Shown here: one piece after another, positions 9,328-18,558 of the stretch | Position numbering within the stretch: the first letter of the stretch is position 1 | How the letters are laid out: the number at the start of each line of letters is the position of its first letter | NCBI RefSeq assembly: GCF_900129425.1 | Contig: NZ_LT670817.1 | Coordinates: 2,728,001 to 2,792,000 of the forward strand | From: Bradyrhizobium erythrophlei | Lineage (GTDB): Bacteria > Pseudomonadota > Alphaproteobacteria > Rhizobiales > Xanthobacteraceae | Reading direction: 5' to 3' | DNA: 64,000 nt | Program-made: the position numbers and the translations under genes | The notes under the pieces: generated by a model | What the model saw: only the letters and a program-made list of their open reading frames with translations | The model's database searches: none | Told to the model about the DNA's origin: nothing

Positions 9328-9714
9328 TCATGGCACGCCACGCCACTCCGCCTGCAGGTCATCCGGCGTCAATGTGTCGCGTGGCGCGGCGTCGGCAAGA
9401 GAGGTGTCGGCATTCCCGACGTTGCCGATCGAGCCGGTATGGTCGGACGAGCGCTTGTCGGTGATGATCTGGTACAGTTTGCGCGCGCCCTCCTGGGCGC
9501 GCTGTCCGATGACGGTGGCGGCCTGGCCGCCGACTTCGCACGCGGCCGGCTGGCGTTTGCAGAATTGACTCATGTCCGACACCGCCGCGGTCGCAGCGGA
9601 TACGGCTTCTGACGCCCCCAGTTGCGGCAGCTTGTCCGATTCAGGCGTCCTGTCTCTGGGCAATAGCACGAGCACCAGCCCGAGCCAGAATGCCATGCGG
9701 AGCAGAAAAAACAT
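9328..9714 (-). CDS. DUF5330 family membrane-anchored protein
   Basis: A 128-residue protein that starts MFFLLRMAFWLGLVLVLLP, an uncleaved N-terminal anchor, followed by a periplasmic Ala/Ser-rich part with two cysteines (FCKRQPAACE). This pattern matches the short DUF5330 proteins of Rhizobiales; function unknown. Its stop lies 92 bp upstream of the sufE start on the same strand, so the two could be cotranscribed. Confidence 0.8.
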   Translation of the reverse strand: MFFLLRMAFWLGLVLVLLPRDRTPESDKLPQLGASEAVSAATAAVSDMSQFCKRQPAACEVGGQAATVIGQRAQEGARKLYQIITDKRSSDHTGSIGNVGNADTSLADAAPRDTLTPDDLQAEWRGVP

Positions 9715-10039
9715 CTCGCGACCCCGGCCGTGTCTTTCGCTTTCGTTGCGGATGATCTCGCAATTGGTCCTTGACTAACAGCCGTCGATAAATCGCGAGT
9801 GTTTGCATTGAGGTTAAATCGTCGAAAATTTGTGAAAAATCCGGCTGATTGGATTCGGTGTAAATTTTCGATTGATGGAGATTTTCCGTCAAAAGCGGGA
9901 TAGCGGCCGCGTCCACCCTTTCGAAACCATGCCGGGCTCGTTCCGGAAACCCGCCGTTCACCATCTGCGCCGAATAGTCCGGTTCGGGGCGTGTGAACAC
10001 CCCAAGAACACACGGTCTTTGACTGCCGGGCGGCGCGCC

Positions 10040-10054
10040 TTAGCGTTCGCTTAA
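10040..10054. promoter_or_regulatory. CtrA-like motif upstream of the PAS kinase gene
   Basis: TTAG-N7-TTAA, one base away from the CtrA consensus TTAA-N7-TTAA, 81 bp before the kinase start. It lies in a 420-bp AT-rich intergenic stretch (9715-10134) between two divergent genes; I found no other feature in that stretch. Binding is an inference from the motif only. Confidence 0.35.
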
Positions 10055-10134
10055 TTTCGCTCTGACACGGTGGCGCAACGATAAGGGGGCGTTCCGGCGC
10101 GTCTGTTCGACGAACAAGCCGAAGCGCGGGAGCC

Positions 10135-11970
10135 GTGACAGTTTTGACCATTATCCGCGATTGCATCGATGCGCTGCTGCATCCGTCAGCGCGATACGAC
10201 GCCCTGACGCGTGCGCGCCACCGCGCGTTCATGGCGCCGCGGTTGCTCGGAAGTCTCGCGGCACTCGCGGCATTCCCGGTCTATCTTGCGATGCGCGGCG
10301 CGCCCACCGCACTCGAGGTGGCGGCATTCGCGTGGCTTATCGCTCCCATCCTGCTGTCGTGGTTCCTGTCGCGTACCGGCCGCTACGAGGGCGCGCATGT
10401 GCTGTCGTCGCTGGCGCTGGCGGGCCTCGTCATGACCGTGGCGATAACCACCGGCGGCATCGAATCCTTTGCCGCGATCTGGCTGGTCGTCGTTCCGCTC
10501 GAGGCGGCACTTTCGGCGTCGCGCCGCGTGGTCGCGTTCGCATCCGCGCTGGCGCTGGCGTGCATGGCGCTGCTGATCGTCCTCGGATACTTGGACGTGC
10601 TGCCGGCGGGCGACGCCAATGCGGTCTCGCGCGGCATATTCATGGGGTTCGGCGTGGCCTCGGCGACGCTCTATGCCGCGGGACTTGCGTTCAGTGCTGA
10701 ATCGCTGGCGCGCACCAGCGTCTCGCTGCTCTACGTCGAGGAGGATCGCTATCGCCTGCTGGCGCGAAACATGAGCGACGTGATCTCGCGGCATCGCCGC
10801 AACGGCGCGGTGCAATTCATTTCGCCCGCGGTCGAGGCCATGCTGGGAACGCAGGTTACGCGGCTGCTCGGCCACGGCCTGTTCGATCGCGTTCACGTCG
10901 CCGACCGTCCGGCCTATCTCACCGCGATTTCGGACGCGGCGTGCGGCGGCGAGGCGCGCAGCGTCGAATTTCGTCTCCGGCGAGATCTGCCGCGTGGCGG
11001 TGAGCGGGCTTATCATGGTCGGGTCGATTTCATCTGGGTCGAGATGCGCTGCCGGCCGCTGGAGCAGGCGACGCCGACCGCGACCGAAGCCGAGGTCGTT
11101 GCGGTGATGCGCGATGTCACCGACCGCAAGATCCAGGAGCAGGCACTCGGCGTGGCGCGCGCCGCCGCCGAGCAGGCCGACGCCTCCAAGACCCGCTTCC
11201 TCGCCACCATGAGCCATGAACTGCGCACCCCGCTCAACGCCATCATCGGCTTCTCCGAAATGATCGTTCAGGAAGAAGCCCTGATGCTGGATGCGGCACG
11301 CCGCAAGGAGTATGCCCAGCTGATCAACGATTCCGGCCAGCATTTGCTGTCGGTGGTCAACGGGATCCTCGATATGTCCAAGATGGAAACCGGCAATTTC
11401 GAAATCTCACCGGAGCCGTTCGCGCCGCGCGCGGCGCTCATCCATTGCTGCAACCTGCTGGCTCTGAAGGCCCGGGAAAGCGGTATCGACCTCGTGACCC
11501 GCGCGCCGCAGGATTTGCCGGTCATGAACGGCGATCCGCGCGCGTTCAAGCAGATCGTGCTGAATCTCGTGTCCAATGCCATCAAGTTCACCGAGCGCGG
11601 CGGCACGGTGACGGCTTCCGCCGCGGTCGAGGGATCGCGGCTGCTGCTTCGCGTCACCGATACCGGCGTCGGTATCGCGGCCGACGATCTCAAGCGGGTC
11701 GGCGATCCCTTCTTCCAGGCCGGCAAGACCTATCAGCGGCGGCATGAAGGCACCGGCCTCGGGCTGTCGATCGTGAAAAGCCTGGTGGCCTTGCATGCCG
11801 GCGAGATGACGGTACAAAGCAGGGTCGACGAGGGAACCGCCGTCACCGTCGCGTTGCCGCTGGCGTTCACGGCGCCGGAGCGAGAGCCGTCCAGCAATAT
11901 CGCAACGCTTGCGCCGGCGTCGCGATCCGCGACCCACGACCAGGCTTATCAGGTGAAGAAAAGTGCCTAG
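10135..11970 (+). CDS. Membrane PAS-domain sensor histidine kinase (DivJ/PleC-like)
   Basis: A 611-residue protein: about six membrane segments (residues 35-195), a PAS domain (about 200-335) that ends in a PAC-like VMRDVTDRKIQEQAL, a HisKA domain with the phosphorylated His361 in FLATMSHELRTPLNAIIGF, and a HATPase_c domain with N-box (LNLVSNAIKF), G1 (DTGVGIA) and G2 (GTGLGLSIV). This layout and the N-terminus with LLHPSA and RARHRAF resemble the DivJ/PleC kinases that act on DivK in the alphaproteobacterial cell-cycle network. The GTG start has a GCGGGAG site. Family is firm, the DivJ link is inference. Confidence 0.85.
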   Translation: MTVLTIIRDCIDALLHPSARYDALTRARHRAFMAPRLLGSLAALAAFPVYLAMRGAPTALEVAAFAWLIAPILLSWFLSRTGRYEGAHVLSSLALAGLVMTVAITTGGIESFAAIWLVVVPLEAALSASRRVVAFASALALACMALLIVLGYLDVLPAGDANAVSRGIFMGFGVASATLYAAGLAFSAESLARTSVSLLYVEEDRYRLLARNMSDVISRHRRNGAVQFISPAVEAMLGTQVTRLLGHGLFDRVHVADRPAYLTAISDAACGGEARSVEFRLRRDLPRGGERAYHGRVDFIWVEMRCRPLEQATPTATEAEVVAVMRDVTDRKIQEQALGVARAAAEQADASKTRFLATMSHELRTPLNAIIGFSEMIVQEEALMLDAARRKEYAQLINDSGQHLLSVVNGILDMSKMETGNFEISPEPFAPRAALIHCCNLLALKARESGIDLVTRAPQDLPVMNGDPRAFKQIVLNLVSNAIKFTERGGTVTASAAVEGSRLLLRVTDTGVGIAADDLKRVGDPFFQAGKTYQRRHEGTGLGLSIVKSLVALHAGEMTVQSRVDEGTAVTVALPLAFTAPEREPSSNIATLAPASRSATHDQAYQVKKSA

Positions 11971-12658
11971 ACCCATTGCGAAGGATGACGACAAGCCGCG
12001 ACGCCGTCGCGGCGCGGTTGCGGCCGAGGCGCAGGCCGAGCGCGGGCTTGCGATGCGCATTCTGCTGCATAGTCCGAAAGACACGGTTGCGGGCGCGCTG
12101 GCGTTCGCGGCGGTCAGCGCCATCATCGCCAATGCGCTCTTTCTGCAGACGGGATCGCATCCGTCGCCGATGTTCGGCTCGGTCGTGGTGATGCCGGCGG
12201 CGGGATTGGTGAACCCCAGCCCATTGCCGCGTCCGCGCCCCGTGGAAGCCACGATCAAATCCGCAGAAGCGCCGGCCGCCGAACCGAAGCTTGCCGAACC
12301 GAAACTTGCGGAGCCAAAACTTGCCGAGCCGAAGAGCGCCGACCCGCTGGGCAATCTGGTCAAGGCGACCAGCGCGCTGCCGGCGGCACCTTCCAGTGTC
12401 CCGCGGCCGCCGGCGCCGATTCCGGTTTCCTCCCGTCCTGAGACAATCGTCAGTTCGGGCTCGCGACGCGTGGCGGCGGTGCAGCGTGCGCTCACGGAAT
12501 ATGGCTATGGCCAGCTGAAACCGACCGGCACGGTCGGTTCGGACACCCAGGCCGCCATCCAGAAATTCGAGCGCGAGCACAAAGTCCCGGTGACCGGGCA
12601 GGTGTCCGATCGTCTGGTCCGCGAACTGACCGCGATGATCGGCCACCCGATCGACTAG
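11963..12658 (+). CDS. Membrane-anchored peptidoglycan-binding domain protein
   Basis: A 231-residue protein: a basic cytoplasmic N-terminus (RRRRG), one membrane span (about 47-66), a proline/alanine linker and a C-terminal PG_binding_1 domain (about 172-227: AVQRALTEYGYGQLKPTGTV ... AAIQKFEREHKVPVTGQV). The GTG start overlaps the end of the kinase gene by 8 bases, so the two genes are translationally coupled. The protein probably tethers the inner membrane to peptidoglycan. The linker holds four KLAEP-type repeats. Confidence 0.82.
   Translation: MPRPIAKDDDKPRRRRGAVAAEAQAERGLAMRILLHSPKDTVAGALAFAAVSAIIANALFLQTGSHPSPMFGSVVVMPAAGLVNPSPLPRPRPVEATIKSAEAPAAEPKLAEPKLAEPKLAEPKSADPLGNLVKATSALPAAPSSVPRPPAPIPVSSRPETIVSSGSRRVAAVQRALTEYGYGQLKPTGTVGSDTQAAIQKFEREHKVPVTGQVSDRLVRELTAMIGHPID
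12278..12337 (+). repeat. Four 15-bp tandem repeats coding for the KLAEP linker
   Basis: Four consecutive 15-bp units (first unit GCCGAACCGAAGCTT) encode Ala-Glu-Pro-Lys-Leu/Ser repeats between the membrane span and the peptidoglycan-binding domain. Units differ by a few third-position changes, so the repeat number can vary without breaking the frame. Confidence 0.85.
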
Positions 12659-13287
12659 CCACGCGATCGCGCGAGCTTCAACGCGGGACGCGCAATCCCG
12701 TTGCGCGCCAAGCCCCGCGCGTTGGTAACCTCGACCGCCGTGATCCCCTTCGGACCGCCCGCAACGTTTCGAGACGGCGCCTGCGCCCCCAATGAGCGGT
12801 TTGGCGGCAACGCGCCGATCAATCCCTGTTTGGTGTCGTTTCTTGCCGTCATCTCGGGGCTTATGTCCGCGAACGCGATTGCCAGCGTGCAGACGAAGGC
12901 GCGCGCCCGGTTTTTGATTCCGGACACGGCAGCGACGATCGGTGCAATGAAAGGCTGTGCCGCGGTCGGAGCAATTGCCGCTGTTCACCCGATCGGGGCA
13001 GTAGTCATCGCGGCAGCCAATATGCGAAGTCTATATCGCGGCCGTTTTGTCCGTCTCGCTTCTTTATGTCGTTTTGCCTATCTCGCAGACGCTGTCGTAA
13101 ATCCGTTGCGCCGGCGTAGTCGCTGCCGGCGGCGACTGACGTGCTGTTTTGGACCCAACATGAGCGGGCACGCCTCGCGGCAGCGACAGTGCCACGTTCA
13201 ACACTCAGGAGTCTTGCGCGAGAAGCGTAGCCGGTGGCCGGACTATCTCCGCACCAGCTCCAATAGTCAGACCAGAATGGTGACACC
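12659..13287. other. Stretch without a supported gene
   Basis: About 630 bp. Open frames exist on both strands (for example 12701-13291 plus and 12655-12927 minus) but they lack a ribosome-binding site, a recognisable domain or a convincing composition. The second half is lower in GC than its surroundings. Confidence 0.5.
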
Positions 13288-13734
13288 ATGAATCTCTCTC
13301 GTACTACTCCCGCACGCGACCGGATCATCGAGCCGATCATCGCGCTCGCAGGTTGCTCGAAGCAGCACCGAATCGTGATCGCAGGATCGAGGGCCGTCGA
13401 ATTGATGCTGGAGCTGCAACGCCGCGGCTATGTCCGCACGGCGGCCACGGCAAACTGCGGCCAACCGGCCGGCCAGTACGATGTCGCGCTGGTCGATTGG
13501 CGACGGCGCACGTTCAAGACGCTCGAGACCGCGCTTGACTGGCTGGTGGGGTTCGTGAGTCCCTCCGGCGTGCTCGTGGTCTGGGTTGATCCCCAAAAGG
13601 CTGCGGCCAACGAGATCCTTCGCCTCTCGCTGGAAAGGCGCGGCTTTGTCATTGAGGCTGGAACCGTGCATGATTGCGGTTGCGCCGTTTCGGCGCGGCG
13701 GCGCGAAACGAGCCCCTTCCGCAAAGCCGCGTAG
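13288..13734 (+). CDS. Small protein of unknown function with a Rossmann-like pattern
   Basis: A 148-residue soluble protein. The order HRIVIAGSRAVELMLELQRRG, QYDVALVDWR and SGVLVVWVDPQKAAANEIL suggests alternating strands and helices as in a SAM-methyltransferase or glycosyltransferase fold, but no catalytic motif is visible. The C-terminus contains a pair of cysteines (HDCGCAV). The ATG at 13288 was chosen as the first start after the upstream stop. It lies about 105 bp before hflX on the same strand. Confidence 0.65.
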   Translation: MNLSRTTPARDRIIEPIIALAGCSKQHRIVIAGSRAVELMLELQRRGYVRTAATANCGQPAGQYDVALVDWRRRTFKTLETALDWLVGFVSPSGVLVVWVDPQKAAANEILRLSLERRGFVIEAGTVHDCGCAVSARRRETSPFRKAA

Positions 13735-13839
13735 TTGGCGCCAATCTTCCGCCGCTCCACAGGAGGATGGCCGCCTGTGCCGTCGCCAAACGTGCTAGGC
13801 ACGGTCCGGACATAATCAGGAGCCGGCAAGGGCCGCATC

Positions 13840-15192
13840 ATGGAAACCAAACCGCCGATTCCGCGGGCGATTCTCGTCAGCGTCCAGATCCCCGGTGTTG
13901 ACGACGTCGCGCATGCCGCTGATCTCGAAGAGCTGGGCCGGCTGGTGAAGACGCTCGGTTACGAGGTTGTCGGCACGGTATCGCAGAAGCGCGACGATAT
14001 CGGCGGCGGCACGGTGCTCGGCAAGGGTCGGCTTGCGGAACTCGCGGCGATGACCGGCGGCACGGGTGTGGTCGGATCGATGGCGATCGCCCGCAAATCG
14101 AAGGCCCGCGATCGATTCGAAGACGCCGGCGAAAAGCAGCCGGATGCCCGGGAGACAGAACCCGATCCGCTAATCAGAGCGGAGATCGTGATCGTCGATC
14201 ATGACATCTCGCCGAGCCAGGCGCGCAATCTCGAGCGCGCCACCGGCGCGCAGGTACTCGATCGGACCGGAGTGATCGTGGAGATTTTCCATCGCCATGC
14301 CCACAGTCGCGAGGCGAAGCTGCAGGTCGAGATGGCGCGGTTGAAATACGTCTCGCCCCGTCTGCGGGAATCGTCGGGCGGCGGGCGGCAGCAGGGGGTC
14401 GGCGCGGGCGAGTCCGATCTCGAACTTGATCGCCGCAAGATCCGCGATCGCCTCGCGGAGCTGAAGCAGCAGCTGGAGGATGTCGAGCGAGACAACGACC
14501 AGCGCCGGTCCGCGCGTCGCGATCAGCTGCGGGTCGCGCTGGTCGGCTACACCAACGCCGGAAAGTCGTCGCTGATGCGGGTGCTTACGGGCAGCGAGGC
14601 CCTGGTTGAGGACAAGCTGTTCGCTACCCTCGATACCACGGTGCGCGCCCTGCAGCCCGACACGAGGCCGCGCGTTCTGGTCTCGGACACGGTCGGCTTC
14701 ATCAAGAAGCTGCCGCACGATCTTGTCGCCTCGTTCCGATCCACGCTCGCCGAAGCGCTTGAGGCGTCGCTGCTGCTGTTCGTCGTCGACGCGTCCGATC
14801 CGACCTATCAATCGCAGCTCGAAGTGAGCCGCGAGGTGCTGCGCGAAATCGGCGCGCAAGCCGTCCCGTCGCGGCTTCTGCTCAACAAGATCGATCGCGT
14901 CAGCGAGGCCGATCGCGCCGCTCTGCGCGAAAAACACCCCGACGCGATCCTGCTCTCCGCAAAGTCGCCCGCGGACGTGGCGGCGCTGCGTGAGACCATC
15001 ATCTCTTTTTTTGAAGCTTCGATGGTGGAGGACGAGCTGGTGTTGCCGTATGCGAAGCAGGGGATGCTCAGCGACGTCTACGAGAATGCGCGCGTGCTCT
15101 CGGAGGACTACGACGCCACCGGCCGGATCATGAAGGTGCGCGGCCTCCCCGGCGCGATCGCGCGCCTGCGCAGAACCCTCGCTGCTACCTGA
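13840..15192 (+). CDS. hflX: GTPase HflX
   Basis: A 450-residue protein with the HflX N-terminal domain (GTVSQKRDDIGGGTVLGKGR), the coiled linker ending in LKQQLEDVERDNDQRR, and a G domain: P-loop GYTNAGKSS (about 235), G3 DTVGFI, G4 NKID. HflX is a ribosome-associated GTPase that splits stalled ribosomes under stress. In many proteobacteria the gene follows hfq; that neighbour is not seen here, where a 148-residue unknown protein precedes it. Length and motifs are complete. Confidence 0.95.
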   Translation: METKPPIPRAILVSVQIPGVDDVAHAADLEELGRLVKTLGYEVVGTVSQKRDDIGGGTVLGKGRLAELAAMTGGTGVVGSMAIARKSKARDRFEDAGEKQPDARETEPDPLIRAEIVIVDHDISPSQARNLERATGAQVLDRTGVIVEIFHRHAHSREAKLQVEMARLKYVSPRLRESSGGGRQQGVGAGESDLELDRRKIRDRLAELKQQLEDVERDNDQRRSARRDQLRVALVGYTNAGKSSLMRVLTGSEALVEDKLFATLDTTVRALQPDTRPRVLVSDTVGFIKKLPHDLVASFRSTLAEALEASLLLFVVDASDPTYQSQLEVSREVLREIGAQAVPSRLLLNKIDRVSEADRAALREKHPDAILLSAKSPADVAALRETIISFFEASMVEDELVLPYAKQGMLSDVYENARVLSEDYDATGRIMKVRGLPGAIARLRRTLAAT

Positions 15193-15301
15193 ATGACGCC
15201 GTAAAGGTAGCGAAGCGGTTTCCTTGCGTCGTCCCCCACTTCTGCTGCCGCTTCGGTGCATCGCCCTAGCGTCAATCCATCGGCTCGCCTATCGTGGTCG
15301 G

Positions 15302-15646
15302 ATGCGATTGAAATCCAGCATATGGGTGGCGGGCTATTTGCGCCGCTGCCAGACCGAGGGGATATTCGGCGCCGTGCGCCGCCGCGGCGCGGAAGAAGCC
15401 GGCGCGGTGTTCGTCAAGGTGGCGCTGCTCGATGGCAATGCCATGCTGTACGCGCCGGCGCCGCAGACGGTCTATGACGACAGCCGGCCGATCGAGCGCC
15501 TGTTCGCCGCGACCTCACCACAGCCGGTGCCGGAAGCCTCGGTAGAAGAGCGTCTGGCGAAGGAAATCCGGTTCGACCCGGATGTCTGGATTGTCGAGAC
15601 CGAAGACCGGGCAGGGCGGCACTTTCTCGATCTGGCGAAGGCTTAG
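15302..15646 (+). CDS. DUF1491 family protein
   Basis: A 114-residue soluble protein starting MRLKSSIWVAGYLRRCQTEG, the N-terminus of DUF1491 proteins of alphaproteobacteria, and ending in the conserved FDPDVWIVETEDRAGRHFL. The earlier in-frame start at 15224 adds a non-conserved leader and is rejected. Function unknown. It lies 109 bp after hflX on the same strand. Confidence 0.85.
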   Translation: MRLKSSIWVAGYLRRCQTEGIFGAVRRRGAEEAGAVFVKVALLDGNAMLYAPAPQTVYDDSRPIERLFAATSPQPVPEASVEERLAKEIRFDPDVWIVETEDRAGRHFLDLAKA

Positions 15647-15723
15647 CACGTATCACAAAAGCATGCCCTCGGATTTAATCCGCGGGCGGACACCGGTTTT
15701 GCGGTCGGATTACGCGCAATATT

Positions 15724-16704
15724 CTAACTTCCCGAGCCTTGCGAGCCGGTGCGCGGCATGACGCCGGCGCCTGGCGCTTGCGTCGCCGGGCGGGTTTGGC
15801 CGGGCGCGGAGCGCGCGCGATGGCGTTCGTCGTCGTAAAGGGTGGGGCGATATTTGGCACGGGTGACCGCCAGCGTCGAGCCGCGCCACGCGGCCAGCAT
15901 GATCAGGGCCGATCGTTCGCTCAACCTGTCGAACAGGCGCGATAGCCGGTAGACGGTGTTCACGGAAGTGCCGAATTCGGGCTTGAGGAACAGCAGTACG
16001 CGCTGAAAAACCGCGCTCGGCATGCCCAGCGCCTTGAGCCCGCAGGCCAGCGGTTCGCCGCCGGGATCGTTGACTACCTGGGCGGCAACCCGCGCCGGCA
16101 ATATCAGGGTTTCGCCGAGTTCAAGCGTGAAGTTTTCGACGTCGGCCGCGAACGCGGCCATCTCCAGCGTTTCGATGGCACGTTTGGTGCGCGCGGCGGG
16201 AATTCGCGCGGAAGCTTTTAGCGGGGTGTCGAGGAGATTTTGCAGGATCAAGGCGCGTTCGCTGCCGCTGGCGCGGAAGAACATGTCGCTGATTTCGGCG
16301 GCGTCGGCCGGCTGCATCGACAAATTCGATGCCATCCGCAATTCCGCCTCGCTCAAGGCCCTGGCCGGCGCCGGCGCGGATGGGCTTGCGGGAATCTCGT
16401 GAGCGACCGGAACGCGCTGAGCCGGATCGGTGGGTCTCAGCCCGAGCCTTTGCAGGACTTCGCGCGGCGTTCCCGGATAGATCGCCAGCCGCGCCCGCAC
16501 GGCCGCGCGCGTCGCGTCGTCGACCTGATCGATCAGGCGCGAGGTCAGTTCGACGAACTGCCGCTCTTCGTCGCCGCTGTGCGCGTTGGCCTGAACATAG
16601 AGGTCGGTCAGCACGCGCAGCAAGGTGGGTCTGATATCGACGCCCTCGCGACGGGACAGCGTCATCAAGCCATCGAAACCCGGAAAAGATTGAGGTCTGG
16701 TCAT
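15724..16704 (-). CDS. DUF2336 family protein
   Basis: A 326-residue, mainly helical protein with the DUF2336 pattern (MASNLSMQPADAAEISDMFF, SERALILQNLL, VYRLSRLFDRLSERSALIML). Members occur in alphaproteobacteria and are built from HEAT-like helices; function unknown. A perfect CtrA-type motif lies 51 bp upstream of the ATG, so the gene may be cell-cycle regulated. Confidence 0.82.
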   Translation of the reverse strand: MTRPQSFPGFDGLMTLSRREGVDIRPTLLRVLTDLYVQANAHSGDEERQFVELTSRLIDQVDDATRAAVRARLAIYPGTPREVLQRLGLRPTDPAQRVPVAHEIPASPSAPAPARALSEAELRMASNLSMQPADAAEISDMFFRASGSERALILQNLLDTPLKASARIPAARTKRAIETLEMAAFAADVENFTLELGETLILPARVAAQVVNDPGGEPLACGLKALGMPSAVFQRVLLFLKPEFGTSVNTVYRLSRLFDRLSERSALIMLAAWRGSTLAVTRAKYRPTLYDDERHRARSAPGQTRPATQAPGAGVMPRTGSQGSGS

Positions 16705-16754
16705 GTTAGGGTTACGCGACTGAGAAATTCTCGCGGCAAATTACGTCAGTTGCT

Positions 16755-16769
16755 TTAACAGCTCGTTAA
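16755..16769. promoter_or_regulatory. CtrA-type motif TTAA-N7-TTAA
   Basis: TTAACAGCTCGTTAA matches the CtrA consensus exactly, centred about 58 bp upstream of the DUF2336 gene (minus) and about 195 bp upstream of the small gene at 16956 (plus). No experimental support; the match is seen directly. Confidence 0.5.
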
Positions 16770-16955
16770 GGAAAACGATCTGTGAACGCGGTGGTTGCAT
16801 TTGGCGGCCATTGTGCGCAACGGGGCGCCGTCCGATCGCATCCATCAAACCGGTTCCAAGAAACGAAATTAAGATGCTGTTAACCACGTCCTGTTCTTAA
16901 TGATGGCCTGTCGCCGGCCAAGTCATGCCTGAGCGGCAACCAGAGAGAGTTGAAC

Positions 16956-17153
16956 ATGGGTACCATCATTGAATTTCCGGCGGATGCGGCTTCGCGGCGG
17001 CTGGGGTCAACTGTGGATGGCGCTTCAGGCGAAGGCACAGGAATCATCCTGATCCTTCCCGTCGTCCGGATCGAGCGCGAACCCGATAAAACCAGCGGTG
17101 GCCGTGGACCGGAAGAAGGTACGGCACCGGGCCGCCGTCGCCGTCGGCGCTGA
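16956..17153 (+). CDS. Small basic-tailed protein of unknown function
   Basis: A 65-residue protein starting MGTIIEFPADAASRRLG and ending in six consecutive arginines. The ATG is preceded by AGAGAGAG at a good distance. Similar short proteins with the MGTIIEFP start occur in Bradyrhizobium; no function is known. It ends 17 bases before the lipoprotein gene. Confidence 0.6.
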   Translation: MGTIIEFPADAASRRLGSTVDGASGEGTGIILILPVVRIEREPDKTSGGRGPEEGTAPGRRRRRR

Positions 17154-17169
17154 CATCGGGCATTTTGAA

Positions 17170-17949
17170 ATGCCGGAGACGTGTTTTCCAATCCGGACAA
17201 GACGACGGATCCGGTGCCGCTTACCAGTCCAGACGTTGCTTCTCGCAAGCGTGACGCTCGGCGGCTGCAGCGGCGGCGATTTCGGCCGCACCCGCGAGGA
17301 TTTTCGCAACGACGACATGCATCGCTGGATCGGCAGTGAGGCGACATCGAGCGTCGGCCTGCATGCCTCGCAATTCCAGTTGACCGACAACGAACGGCAG
17401 CTTCGCGATCTGGCTTACCCGCTGATCGAGCCGCCGCACTCGCGCCCGGCCTGGAAGAGCGTGTTCGGCGACTACACGTCGCTTCCCTCGCCGTGGCGGC
17501 AGAAAGTCATATTCGATCGTACCGCCTATGGGCGCCAGTTGATCGACGAGCCGCACCGCTCGCATTCGTCACGCTATGCGCAGCTGATCGATGACGTGCG
17601 GGACGACATCACCCGGTTCGAGCCGTTCTTCGCCACTGCGGTGCGTGTGCTCGACCTCGACAGGAAACGTAACGCCGCCCTGGCGCATATTTCGGAGTTG
17701 TCGCCGCGCGAGCGCGCCGACGCCGTCGCCCGCATGGAAGAGAATACCCTGGTCGTGCAGTGGGTGCAGCAATGCCTGGAGCAGAGGATCTCCTCTTACC
17801 ACTGGGCGCTGGAGCGGCTGGTGCTGCAGGCGCCGGATAACATGGCGGCGGACGCCGATCGATTGATCGGCGAACTCGCCGCACAGACGGCCAACCCGCC
17901 GGTCGCGGCGCAGCCGGTGATCGGGCGCGCGCTCAGCACCCGCGGCTAG
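17170..17949 (+). CDS. Putative lipoprotein of unknown function
   Basis: A 259-residue protein with a basic N-region, a short hydrophobic core and a lipobox (SVTLGGC, cysteine at about residue 33), so probably exported and lipidated. The remainder is charged and largely helical. The ATG at 17170 puts the signal near the N-terminus; the frame is open further upstream. No named family recognised. Confidence 0.65.
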   Translation: MPETCFPIRTRRRIRCRLPVQTLLLASVTLGGCSGGDFGRTREDFRNDDMHRWIGSEATSSVGLHASQFQLTDNERQLRDLAYPLIEPPHSRPAWKSVFGDYTSLPSPWRQKVIFDRTAYGRQLIDEPHRSHSSRYAQLIDDVRDDITRFEPFFATAVRVLDLDRKRNAALAHISELSPRERADAVARMEENTLVVQWVQQCLEQRISSYHWALERLVLQAPDNMAADADRLIGELAAQTANPPVAAQPVIGRALSTRG

Positions 17950-17976
17950 GAACTTGTGACGAACTGATAGGTTCGC

Positions 17977-18558
17977 TCAGCGCTTCGCCGGCGCCGCCTG
18001 CTTCGCCGGCGCATCGGTTTGAACCTTGCAGCTCGATGCGGCGAGCGAGGCCTGGGCCTGCGGCATCAGGCCGGGCTCCGGCGCCAGCGCCTTCAACACG
18101 ATCAGCCCGGTCGCGGTCGGAGAATCGATGATCAGCCGGTCGGCCGCCGTCACATCCTCGTCTTCCGGCAAGTCGGCGTGCTGGTCCTCGGTCATGAGAT
18201 CGAGTTCGATCACCTTGCGGCCGGCGGACCGGTCGTTGATGGCGTAATAGGCGACTTCGTTGCGGGTGTAGAACGACACCGAGGTGTAGGCCTGGCTGAC
18301 GGGAACCGCGAGCTTGAGCGGCCCTCCCGACAGATCGTAGCGGCAGATCGCGAGTGCAAACGCCGGATCCATGAACGGCATGGTTACGTTGTTGGGATCG
18401 GCCAGCGGAAGCGCGGTCACTTCGTTGAGCTTCGTTATCGAGGTCAGACGCGAATAGGCGTCGTTGGTCGCGATCCGCGGCAGCGCCAGCACGCTGACGA
18501 GATGCACGATGCCACCCAGCAGCACGCCCGCGATGATCGTGAACAGCACGCGGATCAT
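17977..18558 (-). CDS. DUF1254 family protein
   Basis: A 193-residue protein with an N-terminal membrane segment (VLFTIIAGVLLGGIVHLVSV) and the DUF1254 core (MDPAFALAICRYDLSGG, YTSVSFYTRNEVAYYAINDR). The ATG at 18558 overlaps the TGA of the DUF1214 gene in an ATGA arrangement, so the two are translationally coupled. DUF1254 and DUF1214 commonly occur as neighbours or as a fusion; function is unknown. Confidence 0.82.
   Translation of the reverse strand: MIRVLFTIIAGVLLGGIVHLVSVLALPRIATNDAYSRLTSITKLNEVTALPLADPNNVTMPFMDPAFALAICRYDLSGGPLKLAVPVSQAYTSVSFYTRNEVAYYAINDRSAGRKVIELDLMTEDQHADLPEDEDVTAADRLIIDSPTATGLIVLKALAPEPGLMPQAQASLAASSCKVQTDAPAKQAAPAKR

Noticed and set aside
12701..13291. 196-codon plus-strand frame after the peptidoglycan-binding gene
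   Set aside because: No ribosome-binding site, very basic cysteine-rich end, no family pattern; a minus-strand frame covers the same bases equally well.
16878..16902. Second CtrA motif (two TTAA near 16880 and 16897)
   Set aside because: Spacing between the TTAA halves is 13, not 7.
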